A DNA stretch of 19,849 nucleotides from Deltaproteobacteria bacterium (GTDB lineage Bacteria > Desulfobacterota > Desulfarculia > Adiutricales > Adiutricaceae), in the NCBI GenBank assembly GCA_031257955.1, contig JAIRNQ010000003.1, positions 1-19,849 of the forward strand, in the 5' to 3' direction. This document shows positions 6,464 to 14,031 of this stretch, one piece after another. Below the pieces are notes generated by a model. The model saw only the letters and a list, made by a program, of their open reading frames with translations, did no database searches and was not told the origin of the DNA. The position numbers were made by a program, and so were the translations under genes. How positions within the stretch are numbered: position 1 is the stretch's first letter; the number at the start of each line of letters is the position of its first letter.

Positions 6464-7885
6464 ATGACCGATTTTTCGCCCCGACTAAACCTATTCAGAC
6501 CGCTCGTCATCAGGGGCCTTAATTGGCTCGGCGACGCCGTCATGAGCTTTCCGGCCATAAGCGCCATCAAGGCGCAAAACCCCAGCCGGCGCCTCGTCCT
6601 GGCGGCCAGGGCATCCACGGCCGGGGCCTACGAAAGCCTGGATCTCTTTAGCGAAATACTCGTCGAGGGCCGGGAACTTTCTTCCCGCCTGGAAGTGGCC
6701 AAAAAAATCCGGGCCTTGGAGCCGGCCGGCGTCCTGATATTACCCAACTCCTTTTCCACCGCCCTGATGGCCCGGCTAACCGGGGCACCGGTCCGGGTGG
6801 GCAGCGCCAAGAACCTAAGATCCTTTCTTCTGACCCAAGCCGTGACCTTCACCCCCCAGGAGGAAGCGGCCCACGAGTGCTTTAAGTTCTTGCGCCTGGT
6901 CCAAGAACTGGGCCTCAAGGCCCCCTTTACCCGGCCTAAAATCGCCCCTCCCGAACTGCCCGAGAGCTTGACCCTACCCGAGGGTTTACGTTTGGCCATC
7001 GCCCCTGGGGCGGCCTACGGAAGCGCCAAGCGCTGGCCGGCCGAACGCTTCGCCAAAGCCGCCCGCCTCATATTGGGCGACCGCCACGGGGCGGCCATAA
7101 TATTGGGCGGGCCCTCCGAGACCCAGGCGGCCAAGGAAGTCGAGGACGATTTGGCCGGCGGGCCGGAGGTCCTTAATTTGGCCGGAAAGACCAGCCTCCA
7201 AGAGGCGGCAGGCGTTTTGGGGCGTTGCCATTTAACCCTCTCCAACGACTCGGGCCTTATGCATCTTTCCGGGGCTTTGGACGTCCCCGTTGTGGCCGTT
7301 TTTGGCCCGACCAATCCCATAAAAACCTCGCCGCTGAGCGGGCGCTGTGCCGTTTTGCGGCAGCCGGCCCCCTGTTCACCTTGCCGCTACCGGGATTGCC
7401 CCAAGCCGAATCGCCTATGCTTTGAGGGTTTGGGGGCCAACGAGGTGGCCCGGGCGGCCACCGAGCTCCTGCGGCCGGTCAGGAAGAGCCGCAAAACCGT
7501 GGTCTGGAGCCCCACCGGCGATTTGATATGGCCGACCAATCCCGTATTGGGCATGAATTTTTACGCCTCGGCCACGGAAATCGCCAAAGCCGGCGGCAAG
7601 CCGGCCACGGCCCCTTACTGGCTCAAGGTTATTTGGAGTCCCTTGGAGACGGCCAACGATTGGCTGGGGCTTATCCACTCCCGCAAACTCGATCCGGCGG
7701 CCATTTTTTGGGTCGGCGACAGCGAGCGCCCCATCGTCCTCTCCCAGGCCCTGGGCGGGCGCTCGGTTCTCATCACCACCGGGCGGGCCCAAAAGATCAT
7801 CCCGGATCTCTTGGCCGCCGGCCAAGTCCCTACCATCGCCGCCCCCGACTGGACCCGGGCCCTGGAATGGATTGAATCATTCTAA
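6464..7885 (+). CDS. waaF: LPS heptosyltransferase II with degenerate HAD-like C-terminal domain
   Basis: Adds the second L-glycero-D-manno-heptose to the inner core, using ADP-heptose, at the cytoplasmic face. Residues 14-335 form the GT9 fold: RGLNWLGDAVMSFPA (17-31), GSAKRWPAERFA (186-197), SNDSGLMHLSGAL (260-272), FGPTNP (280-285), and the usual CSPC-x5-CP cysteine cluster (304-320). The protein is 473 aa, about 125 longer than WaaF. The tail (345-473) aligns by eye with GmhB-type HAD phosphatases, but the DxDGT motif reads SPTGD (349-353), and the GDxxxD motif reads GDSERP (418-423). A catalytic role for the tail is therefore unlikely. No Shine-Dalgarno is visible. The start follows repeat copies derived from lpxK. 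Confidence 0.9.
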   Translation: MTDFSPRLNLFRPLVIRGLNWLGDAVMSFPAISAIKAQNPSRRLVLAARASTAGAYESLDLFSEILVEGRELSSRLEVAKKIRALEPAGVLILPNSFSTALMARLTGAPVRVGSAKNLRSFLLTQAVTFTPQEEAAHECFKFLRLVQELGLKAPFTRPKIAPPELPESLTLPEGLRLAIAPGAAYGSAKRWPAERFAKAARLILGDRHGAAIILGGPSETQAAKEVEDDLAGGPEVLNLAGKTSLQEAAGVLGRCHLTLSNDSGLMHLSGALDVPVVAVFGPTNPIKTSPLSGRCAVLRQPAPCSPCRYRDCPKPNRLCFEGLGANEVARAATELLRPVRKSRKTVVWSPTGDLIWPTNPVLGMNFYASATEIAKAGGKPATAPYWLKVIWSPLETANDWLGLIHSRKLDPAAIFWVGDSERPIVLSQALGGRSVLITTGRAQKIIPDLLAAGQVPTIAAPDWTRALEWIESF

Positions 7886-7912
7886 TCCCTCCCCAAGGGA
7901 GCCATTAGAATG
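7878..7912 (+). promoter_or_regulatory. strong hairpin over the waaF stop codon
   Basis: CATTCTAAT (7878-7886) pairs perfectly with ATTAGAATG (7904-7912). Inside, CCCT (7887-7890) pairs with AGGG (7896-7899). The waaF TAA lies in the 5' arm. No U-tract follows, so it is not a standard terminator. A role in mRNA stability or waaF/waaC expression ratio is possible. Confidence 0.5.
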
Positions 7913-7958
7913 ACTAAAAAATGGTTTTATAAACCGATTGAGCCGCTGAGCCTTTTAG

Positions 7959-9026
7959 ATGAACGACTACCAACGCATTTTGGTAATAAAGATGTCGGCC
8001 CTGGGCGACATCGTCCACGCTCTCCCCTCACTTAAGGCCCTACGCCAAATCTATCCCCAGGCCACCATCAGCTGGCTGGTGGAGCCCCAGTTCGCCGAGG
8101 TCCTGCCAGGTGTGCCTTATGTGGACGATCTGATAGTCTTTTACAAAAACGACTTGAAGAAAAAATCCTTCACCGAAAAAATTAAATACCTGCGGGGTCT
8201 CCGTAAAGATCTGCACGCCCGCCGCTTCGATCTGGTGATCGATCTCCAGGGCCTGATGAAAAGCACACTGATCGGCCTACTTAGCGGCTGCCGCAACCGC
8301 ATCGGGTATTGGGAACTTAGGGAAGGCAGTTCCCTATTCACCAAACCCGTCTACGGACCCAACGCCAAGGGCCATATCATCGAACGCTACCTCGACGTTA
8401 TACGCAGCTTGGGCCCGGTGGACGATTCGATTACCTACCCCCTGCCCGATTACTCGGCCCACCGGGACAAAATGGCCCATCTTCTGGGGGAGATAGGCCT
8501 TTCCGGCCCCTTGGCCCTAATCTTCCCTGGGGCCAGCTGGGAAACAAAACGCTGGCCGGTTGAAAAATACGTCGCCCTTTCCCAAAAACTGGCCAACAAT
8601 GGCCTGACCGTGGCCATAGGCGGCGGCCCCGGCGAGATCGCCCTGGCCGAACGGGTGGCCCAGATGTCGCTGCCCCTAAAACTCCCCAATCTGGCCGGTA
8701 AAACCGACATCATGGATCTTATGGGCTTGGTCAGCCTGGCCTCGCTCTCGCTGGGTTCCGACAGCGGCCCCCTGCACATCGCCACGGCCACCGGCACCCC
8801 GGCCATTTCCCTGTTCGGGCCCAACGACGGCCGCAGAACCGGCGCCTATGGCCCCCTAAGCCGCAACATCGCCTCCCCGGCCCCCTGCTCGCCCTGTTTT
8901 AAACGAAAATGTCCCAAATCCTTTATCTGCATGGACCAAATCGAAGTCGACCAAGTCTACCAAACCGGCCTTGAACTCCTGGCCCTGGCCAAACCCAAGC
9001 CCCTACCCACAGTGGCCGGGGCTTAG
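7959..9026 (+). CDS. waaC: LPS heptosyltransferase I
   Basis: GT9 enzyme that adds the first heptose to Kdo2-lipid A, the reaction before WaaF. It is 355 aa, close to the family length. The N-terminal Rossmann half has ILVIKMSALGDIVHALPSLK (7-26), with the SALGD glycine-Asp typical of WaaC, and FDLVIDLQGLMKSTLIG (90-106). The donor half has FPGASWETKRWPVEKY (189-204), LGSDSGPLHIATATGTP (265-281), and FGPNDGRRTGAYGP (286-299). Cysteines at 310, 313, 318 and 324 mirror those of WaaF. It lies 73 bases after waaF with no tandem array between them, unlike the five genes before it. No clear Shine-Dalgarno. WaaF activity cannot be excluded from sequence alone. Confidence 0.9.
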   Translation: MNDYQRILVIKMSALGDIVHALPSLKALRQIYPQATISWLVEPQFAEVLPGVPYVDDLIVFYKNDLKKKSFTEKIKYLRGLRKDLHARRFDLVIDLQGLMKSTLIGLLSGCRNRIGYWELREGSSLFTKPVYGPNAKGHIIERYLDVIRSLGPVDDSITYPLPDYSAHRDKMAHLLGEIGLSGPLALIFPGASWETKRWPVEKYVALSQKLANNGLTVAIGGGPGEIALAERVAQMSLPLKLPNLAGKTDIMDLMGLVSLASLSLGSDSGPLHIATATGTPAISLFGPNDGRRTGAYGPLSRNIASPAPCSPCFKRKCPKSFICMDQIEVDQVYQTGLELLALAKPKPLPTVAGA

Positions 9027-9354
9027 GCCCAATGTTGTCAATACAAATGCCTACGTTAGCCAACTTTATTTTTATTTTTCTTACCTATAGCCTTTACTGG
9101 CACAAATAGAGGGCCAAAAAAAAGTCATAATATCTATTCGCCAGCGAGAATAAAGACCAACCAAACTATAGTAATCATTAAAGGTATAAATTTTGCCCAT
9201 AGGCCAATAATTTCTCACCCCAAATCTAAAGCCTACCCGCCTTCAACCATCATCGCCGGCCGGCCGGCACCACCGGCCGGACATTCTTTTCGGGGCAAAT
9301 ATTATTTCCCCGGCCATCCGCGGCCGTAAGCGCCAAAAAAAATCGAACGGGGTC
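9027..9354. other. spacer between waaC and the FmdB gene, no gene seen
   Basis: The first 200 bases are AT-rich with homopolymer runs and many stops. Around 9255-9282 there is a GGCCGG-rich inverted stretch (CCGGCCGGCCGG, then CCGGCCGG). A 71-codon frame on the minus strand here has no protein-like character and no ribosome binding site. Confidence 0.6.
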
Positions 9355-9383
9355 TTGACAAAACTGCCAAAGGTGCTTATTGT
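9355..9383 (+). promoter_or_regulatory. sigma-70-like promoter upstream of the FmdB gene
   Basis: A perfect -35 TTGACA (9355-9360), a 17-bp spacer, and a -10-like TATTGT (9378-9383; four of six matches). It would give a leader of about 155 bases before the FmdB start. Confidence 0.45.
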
Positions 9384-9547
9384 CTTTAACGGCAAGCAAA
9401 TCGACCGCCGGCCCAGACCCGACCCGGACCAAAAAAGCCGAAGGGTTAACGATTAAGCTAGCCAAAACAGGCTAATTTCTTTGGACGCCCCCATAAGGGC
9501 CACCGAAAACCATATTAATGGAACGCCATTTAGGAGTGCCAGTCACC

Positions 9548-9841
9548 ATGCCCATCTATGAATTTGAATGCGCCAAGTGCCACCAAGTCACCGAGGCCCT
9601 GCTAAAGTTTTCCGACGCCCCCTTAACCGTCTGCCCCCACTGCGGCGGCGGGCTATCCAAGCTCATGAGCATGAATAGCTTCCAGTTAAAGGGCGGCGGC
9701 TGGTACGCAACCGACTACGCCAAGAAGCCCGACAAGGCCGCCGCTACCTCCACGACCAAGCCGGCCGACAAAACGACCGCCCCCAAGACCGAAGCCGCCG
9801 CCCCGGCCAAAGATACGCCGGCCAAGGATTCCGCCGCTTAA
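9548..9841 (+). CDS. FmdB-type zinc ribbon protein
   Basis: A small FmdB/CxxC_CxxC_SSSS family protein. Members carry one zinc ribbon and are called putative regulatory proteins, but their molecular role is poorly known. The family hallmark is the N-terminus MPIYEFECAKC with a second pair CPHCGGGLSKL, giving two CxxC knuckles about 20 residues apart. An earlier ATG (9518) would add ten residues, but the family starts at MPIYE and GGAG at 9533-9536 fits ATG 9548, so this start is preferred (97 aa). The last 40 residues are an Ala/Lys/Thr/Asp low-complexity tail. The gene is monocistronic, between a possible promoter and a clear terminator, convergent with infC. Confidence 0.9.
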   Translation: MPIYEFECAKCHQVTEALLKFSDAPLTVCPHCGGGLSKLMSMNSFQLKGGGWYATDYAKKPDKAAATSTTKPADKTTAPKTEAAAPAKDTPAKDSAA

Positions 9842-9907
9842 GGCCACAGCGGCCAAGCCAAAGACCCGTTGGCTAAGGTTTACGCCGTCCAAGGCCCCAA
9901 ATCACCA

Positions 9908-9948
9908 AAACCCAAAGCCAGCCAAATAGGCTGTCTTTGGGTTTTTTT
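9908..9948 (+). terminator. rho-independent terminator of the FmdB gene
   Basis: AAACCCAAAG (9908-9917) pairs with CTTTGGGTTT (9935-9944) and CAGCC (9919-9923) with GGCTG (9929-9933) around a five-base loop. A T-tract (9942-9948) follows. Confidence 0.9.
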
Positions 9949-9964
9949 ATTCTCACATAGAACC

Positions 9965-10002
9965 AAAAAAAGCCAAACGGCTTATTTAAAAGCGATTTGG
10001 CT
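9965..10002 (-). terminator. rho-independent terminator facing infC
   Basis: Read on the minus strand, AGCCAAA (10002-9996) pairs with TTTGGCT (9977-9971), with an inner AAGC-type pairing, followed by a run of six or more T (9970-9965). It lies about 235 bases beyond the infC stop, back to back with the FmdB terminator. Confidence 0.7.
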
Positions 10003-10235
10003 GGCTACTTTGGCAAAAATAACTATCGTCTAACTTCGGGCCCTGGGCCGGTGGTCCCGAGGCCGGCCAAGCCGAAACGCTTGGCCACCACCTTCCGCCG
10101 CCTGAGCCCCGTCGCCCCGGCTCGCGAAGCCACCATAACCCGTGGGCCACCCGAAGCAATCGATCCCCGCCTGACTCCCGAAGCCGCCCCACTTGTGAGG
10201 CCACGTCTGGCTATCCTTGGGCACCAACGGCCCGG

Positions 10236-10769
10236 TCACTGTTTCGGTGACAGGATCATGATTATGGAGCGGCCCTCAAGCTTGGGGATGGAATCCGGCA
10301 ACCCGGCCTCGGCCACGTCCTTAATCAGCCGCTCCATGAACTGGTGGCCAAGGTGGGAGTGGGCAATCTCGCGGCCCTTAAAGATGACCGAAACCTTGAT
10401 CTTGTTTTTGTCGGCCAGGAATTTAAGTATATTTCTTAGCTTAAACTGGTAGTCGTGTTCGTCGGTCTTTGGCCTAAACTTGACTTCCTTAATCTCGATA
10501 ACGCTGGCCTTTTTGCGCGACTCGGAGAGCTTCTTGCTCTGCTGGTACTTATAGCGTCCAAAATCCATTATCCGGCAGACCGGGGGGTCGGCGTCAGCCG
10601 CGACTTCCACCAAGTCCAACCCAGCCGCTTTGGCCGCCTCCAGGGCGGCGCCAACGGGCATGATGCCCAATTGTTCACCTTCGTCGTTGATCACCCTGAC
10701 CTGCGGGCTCCTTATGGAATTGTTAACGTTAACCCGCTTGTTATCCGATTCTTTTTTCTTGATGCTAAT
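10236..10769 (-). CDS. infC: translation initiation factor IF-3
   Basis: IF-3 binds the 30S subunit, checks start-codon/initiator-tRNA pairing and blocks premature 50S joining. The recognisable sequence starts upstream of any ATG or GTG: reading back from VINDEGEQLG gives SIRSPQVR and NKRVNVNN, ending at an ATT codon at 10769-10767. The Shine-Dalgarno GAGAGGTG lies just before it. An AUU start is the classical autoregulatory start of infC. This gives 177 aa, a normal length; a GTG start at 10694 would cut off 25 conserved residues. The N-domain (GLDLVEVAADADPPVCRIMD), the lysine linker (YKYQQSKKLSESRKK) and the C-domain (EVKFRPKTDEHDYQFK, then VKVSVIFKGRE) are intact. It stands alone: neither thrS nor rpmI is adjacent. 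Confidence 0.96.
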   Translation of the reverse strand: MSIKKKESDNKRVNVNNSIRSPQVRVINDEGEQLGIMPVGAALEAAKAAGLDLVEVAADADPPVCRIMDFGRYKYQQSKKLSESRKKASVIEIKEVKFRPKTDEHDYQFKLRNILKFLADKNKIKVSVIFKGREIAHSHLGHQFMERLIKDVAEAGLPDSIPKLEGRSIIMILSPKQ

Positions 10770-10785
10770 GTTGGCACCTCTCAGT
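10767..10785 (-). promoter_or_regulatory. Shine-Dalgarno and AUU start of infC
   Basis: On the minus strand GAGAGGTG precedes ATT by seven bases, with no in-frame ATG or GTG earlier. The rare AUU makes translation sensitive to IF-3 itself in characterised bacteria. Confidence 0.85.
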
Positions 10786-10861
10786 GTTCCGGTAAAAGTT
10801 ACTAGCCCTTAGGCTATGATTCGCTTGGCCAGAAGTCCCAAACGAAACCTTGGGCCCACAT

Positions 10862-10890
10862 ATTATATAAAGTTTTAGCCAAGGCGGAAA
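10862..10890 (-). promoter_or_regulatory. possible infC promoter
   Basis: On the minus strand a perfect TATAAT (10867-10862) has only a poor -35 (TTTCCG at 10890-10885) 17 bases upstream. It would give a leader of about 85 bases. Confidence 0.3.
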
Positions 10891-11874
10891 GAATTTAATC
10901 AACCCCGCCCGGACCAGAGTGGTCCCGACAAGGCCCGCACGGAAAAAATCCGACCGGCCAATACCGGGCCTGACCCCCACCCTTCTGGGCGGGGACCTTT
11001 AGGCGGCGGCATCATTTGACCAAATCCGCCCAGGGGATTTTGGCTAATCTGACTTGGGTTATTGTATAGCTTAACTAATAATTTCGCAAGAGCCATCCGA
11101 GACTTTGGGCGCCCACGGTGCCCCATTCTTTCCCAATTTAGCCCGCCCGTATCGCTAAGCCAAGAAACCCCGTTCGACCGCTCCCTTTTAAGCCAACGGA
11201 CCGACTTTTAGCCGCCCTGGCATAATTCAAAGGCCCACAAGCGACCGCCCATAACCTCCCAGCCGCGACCCTGCCCAAACGATAAACCTACCTGCCCCCA
11301 GCCGCGACAATGCCCAAACGCTAAACCTACCTGCCCCCAGCCGTTCCGGTCGAACCCCGAACTCCGACTCGTCCACCCCCCTAACGCCGTTTTGTCCAGA
11401 ACCTTACAATTATCCGCTAACGCACGATTATAATGGGCCTCAACCGCAAAGAAAGCCAAAAAGCTCCAACTAAAGCTCTATAACCTCAAGCTTCCCGCCC
11501 TCGGAAGGCCGTGCCCAGCTTGGCCAGGAGGACTGACCCTGGAGGGTAAACAAAAAAGTACCCACCACGACCCGGTTACCGAAAAGCCAAGCCCGGCAGT
11601 ACACAGATGCCGATCGAGTGTGCTCAAACCCACCACAAGCCCAGCTACCGAGCTTCGGAAAGCTGAGCCAGGCTTGGTCAGGGGTCGAACTGGGTTCGGA
11701 GGTAACACAAATCGGCGAGGTATAAACCGTTGGCCCAGTTGATACAATAATTGTAAGCTCTGGCTCTGAAACGGCAAAGCTATTCACCGGTTGGGACCTT
11801 TGGCTAAATCGAGGTGGACCGGCGCTGCCGATAGGGAGGGGCAGGCTTGAACGTGGTAAGTCTGGACAATATGG
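10891..11874. other. 1-kb region without convincing genes, decayed minisatellites
   Basis: No frame here has protein-like character or a usable ribosome binding site. It holds a 39-bp direct repeat (listed separately) and, at about 11495-11700, two diverged copies of a longer unit. These can be followed by CCCACCAC near 11561 and 11629, and by CTCGGAAGGCC/CTTCGGAAAGC-type segments about 150 bases apart. This resembles the arrays upstream of the LPS genes after further decay. thrS, expected upstream of infC, is not here. Confidence 0.6.
11260..11345. repeat. 39-bp direct repeat, two copies and a fragment
   Basis: CAGCCGCGAC starts copies at 11260 and 11299, each followed by TGCCCAAACG and TAAACCTACCTGCC. 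A third copy begins at 11338 and breaks off after CAGCCG. The two full copies differ at only a few bases. Confidence 0.85.
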
Positions 11875-12717
11875 TTACTTAATTTTGTTAAGCCTCATGC
11901 CAGTTTTAACTACAGCCTCCAAGAGGCAATAATACTCAAAGGGATTACTTTTGTAATTATGAACGGTCCCAAAATTTATCAAACTTAATGATTTTTCCCC
12001 AAAACTAAGATAGGCCACCGCGTGGCCGTCGGTAAAGGGCACGGGCGAGCCCTTGGAAAGCGCGTCAGTTAGCTGGCCAACGGTAGTCTGCCCGTCAAAT
12101 TTGCAAGAATCGTAACCAGGCACCATGGCAAGCATCAAACCCATTTTAACGGCCGTTCCAGTGAGGGTGACCGTTATGCTCATCTGGTAATCACTGGCCA
12201 TGTATTCATACTCACCATAAACTCCGGCGGATACCGTTCTGGTTGGACGTGGCAGGGACTTCAAATACTCTATGCGGTCGGCGTACAATTTCCCAAGACA
12301 GGCTACGAGCGAGGTATTAACCTCCGGGCTAAAGCAATACGCGTTCCTGTGATTAAGCCAAGCCCGTTGGTTATCCCTAATGAACGTTCTCATGGAAAGG
12401 TTGTATTGTGTGGCTTCAAAGTAGAGTTCCGCCATCACCGAGTCCAATCGGCTGAGATAATAAAAGTCGCAGATGGTTATCTCGACGGAATTAACAGACT
12501 TGGAACAATCGAAGGAAGGATCGGCCGAAAGGGACGTAAATTCCCCAAAGCAAAGAATAAAAAATAACAAGGCCGAAGCGAATAAAAAGGTGCCCACTAT
12601 GTGTAAGGTACTAGTGGGACCGGTGATGGAGGCGCCGGCGACGCTGGGACCGATGCTGGAGGGGGCGGCGACGCTGGGACCGGTGATGGAAGGAACGACG
12701 ACAATGGAACTAACCAT
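11875..12717 (-). CDS. LprI/DUF1311-like envelope protein, paralogue B
   Basis: A paralogue of the gene just upstream (12842-13696). It has a hydrophobic segment (FLFASALLFFILCFGEF), then SLSADPSFDCSKS opening an LprI-type (DUF1311) domain with spaced cysteines (TICDFYYLSRLDSVMAELY, QRAWLNHRNAYCF, ACLGKLYADRIEYL). A C-terminal beta-rich half follows (GEYEYMASDYQMSITVTL, LSKGSPVPFTDG, a late Cys in YYCLLEAV). LprI of Mycobacterium inhibits lysozyme; that role here is only a possibility. The start is uncertain. ATG 12717 is chosen; ATG 12885 would add 56 residues and overlap the previous gene by 44 bases, and GTG near 12594 would remove the Ser/Gly/Pro repeat. None has a Shine-Dalgarno. Confidence 0.75.
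   Translation of the reverse strand: MVSSIVVVPSITGPSVAAPSSIGPSVAGASITGPTSTLHIVGTFLFASALLFFILCFGEFTSLSADPSFDCSKSVNSVEITICDFYYLSRLDSVMAELYFEATQYNLSMRTFIRDNQRAWLNHRNAYCFSPEVNTSLVACLGKLYADRIEYLKSLPRPTRTVSAGVYGEYEYMASDYQMSITVTLTGTAVKMGLMLAMVPGYDSCKFDGQTTVGQLTDALSKGSPVPFTDGHAVAYLSFGEKSLSLINFGTVHNYKSNPFEYYCLLEAVVKTGMRLNKIK
12613..12715. repeat. 30-bp tandem array at the 5' end of LprI-like gene B
   Basis: Plus-strand GGGACCG or a variant recurs at 12616, 12646, 12676 and 12706, an exact 30-bp period. If translated on the minus strand it gives ten-residue repeats such as SITGPSVAAP just before the signal segment. It may be a non-coding leader array or a coding extension. Confidence 0.85.
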
Positions 12718-12841
12718 TTTGGCCAATAAACGTTTAAGGAGAATAATACCTGGCAAGGCGCCTCCATAAGTAAAACCTAAAATAGGACTAATTATTAAAA
12801 CGTTTTTAGGACGGCGTGCGGTCGGTTCCAGTCCCAAGCCC

Positions 12842-13696
12842 CTATTTGGTTTTATCAAGCTTGAGGCCGGGCTCGATATAAGCATTCAAACCGCAATAAT
12901 CACGGGGATACTCGTTATTGTCACGCTCATAGCCAAAATTAACGACTCGCAAAAACTTATCCCCAAAACTAATTTTCATCGCCGCGGTGCCATCGCTGAA
13001 AGACACTGGCGAACCTTTGGAAAGCGATTGGTCTACCATGGCGACGGAGACCCTGCCTTCAAATTCGCAAAGATTCTGTAATACCGGGCCCATTGAAAAC
13101 GCCCTTATTTCCGCGGTGTTTGCGTATCGGTTAACCGTAATGCTAACGGAGTAACCGGTCCTTTCATACTCATACTCCCCATATACGCCTGGGGACACCG
13201 CTTTCGAATCACGCTCATACTCCCCAAATATGTCTGGGGACACCGCTTTCGAATCACGCTCATACTCCCCATATACGTCTGGGGACACCGTTCCCGAATA
13301 TCCAAGCCGGCCCCGCAAAAAAGCTATGCGCTCGTTGTACATGTCCGTAAGGCAGGAGACGGCGGTGGCCCTGTTTAGGCAATTGGTATCTCTGAACTTT
13401 ATCCAGGACCGCTGGGCATCCCTGAGTATAATTTTCTTTGACGGGTTAGCCTTTACGTTCGAATTATAAGCCTCAGCCATTAGTGAGTCCAACCGGCTAA
13501 GCTGAGCATTGCCGCAGATGGTCATTTCCGTAGAGGTCGAGGCCTTGGCGCAATCAAAGGAAGGATCGGCCGAAAGGGAAGCCATTTCCCCTGAGAGAAT
13601 TATCAAAAACGCTGTTGCCAGGGCGAGCGAAAACAAGGTAAAGGCTGGACCACCCCTTCCGAGAAATACACTATTTTGGTTATGTTTTTCGGACAT
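12842..13696 (-). CDS. LprI/DUF1311-like envelope protein, paralogue A
   Basis: 284 aa from ATG 13696, preceded by GGAG at a six-base spacing; a GTG four codons earlier is less likely. An N-terminal hydrophobic segment (residues 18-35, FTLFSLALATAFLIILSG) suggests a signal peptide or anchor. Residues 43-130 are an LprI/DUF1311-type domain (PSFDCAKASTSTEMTICGN, QLSRLDSLMAEAY, DAQRSWIKFRDTNC, SCLTDMYNERIAFLR). Residues 138-177 are three 15-residue repeats SPxVYGEYERDSKAV. The C-terminal half (SVSITV, CEFEG, LSKGSPVSFSDG, YCGLNAY) resembles beta domains often attached to this family. Probably periplasmic. Lysozyme inhibition is known for mycobacterial LprI but not shown for this group. It is directly upstream of its paralogue in the same orientation. 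Confidence 0.82.
   Translation of the reverse strand: MSEKHNQNSVFLGRGGPAFTLFSLALATAFLIILSGEMASLSADPSFDCAKASTSTEMTICGNAQLSRLDSLMAEAYNSNVKANPSKKIILRDAQRSWIKFRDTNCLNRATAVSCLTDMYNERIAFLRGRLGYSGTVSPDVYGEYERDSKAVSPDIFGEYERDSKAVSPGVYGEYEYERTGYSVSITVNRYANTAEIRAFSMGPVLQNLCEFEGRVSVAMVDQSLSKGSPVSFSDGTAAMKISFGDKFLRVVNFGYERDNNEYPRDYCGLNAYIEPGLKLDKTK
13171..13305. repeat. in-frame 45-bp repeat inside LprI-like gene A
   Basis: Three 45-bp units begin with CATACTCCCC at 13171, 13216 and 13261. The first two are nearly identical over their full length and the third diverges at its end. They encode the 15-residue repeat SPxVYGEYERDSKAV. Paralogue B has one unit at this place (SAGVYGEYEY), so the expansion is specific to this copy. 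Confidence 0.92.
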
Positions 13697-13708
13697 GTCG
13701 GGCTCCAC

Positions 13709-14031
13709 GATAAAATAGTCTAATAAATATGAAGGTCATAGACAATTATTCATTAACGACTATGCGTGTAAGCAATTTAAAATTTACCCATTTCCTAGTT
13801 TCTAGTGGTTTTAACAAGAATTGTTGTGGAATAAATACGAAATGGCTGAGTTATTTTGGTTAAGACATAATAATCCGTATATTTAATACACACTAATCGC
13901 TAAACAGAAATTAATTTAAGCGTTATTGCTAAATTTCTCTTGATAATACCCTATTTTATTTTTAAACATTGATCTATTTGGCGTCTAAAGGGCTATAGCG
14001 ATATTTTAATTGACCTAAAAATAAGCTAAGG
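13709..14031. other. AT-rich spacer, no gene seen
   Basis: About 320 bases of AT-rich sequence with stops in all frames. It should hold the promoter of LprI-like gene A (minus strand), but no strong -35/-10 pair stands out. GC content changes here from moderate to low. Confidence 0.6.

Noticed and set aside
9250..9465. 71-codon minus-strand frame
   Set aside because: It crosses a GGCCGG-rich inverted repeat and a probable promoter, and has no recognisable sequence or start signal.
10021..10140. Possible rpmI (L35) remnant downstream of infC, because of a short minus-strand stretch RRRKVVAKRF
   Set aside because: Only about ten residues resemble L35. The rest is Gly/Pro-rich and the conserved L35 start is missing, so chance is likely.
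11470..11787. 105-codon minus-strand frame
   Set aside because: Low protein character, no ribosome binding site, and it lies over diverged repeat units.
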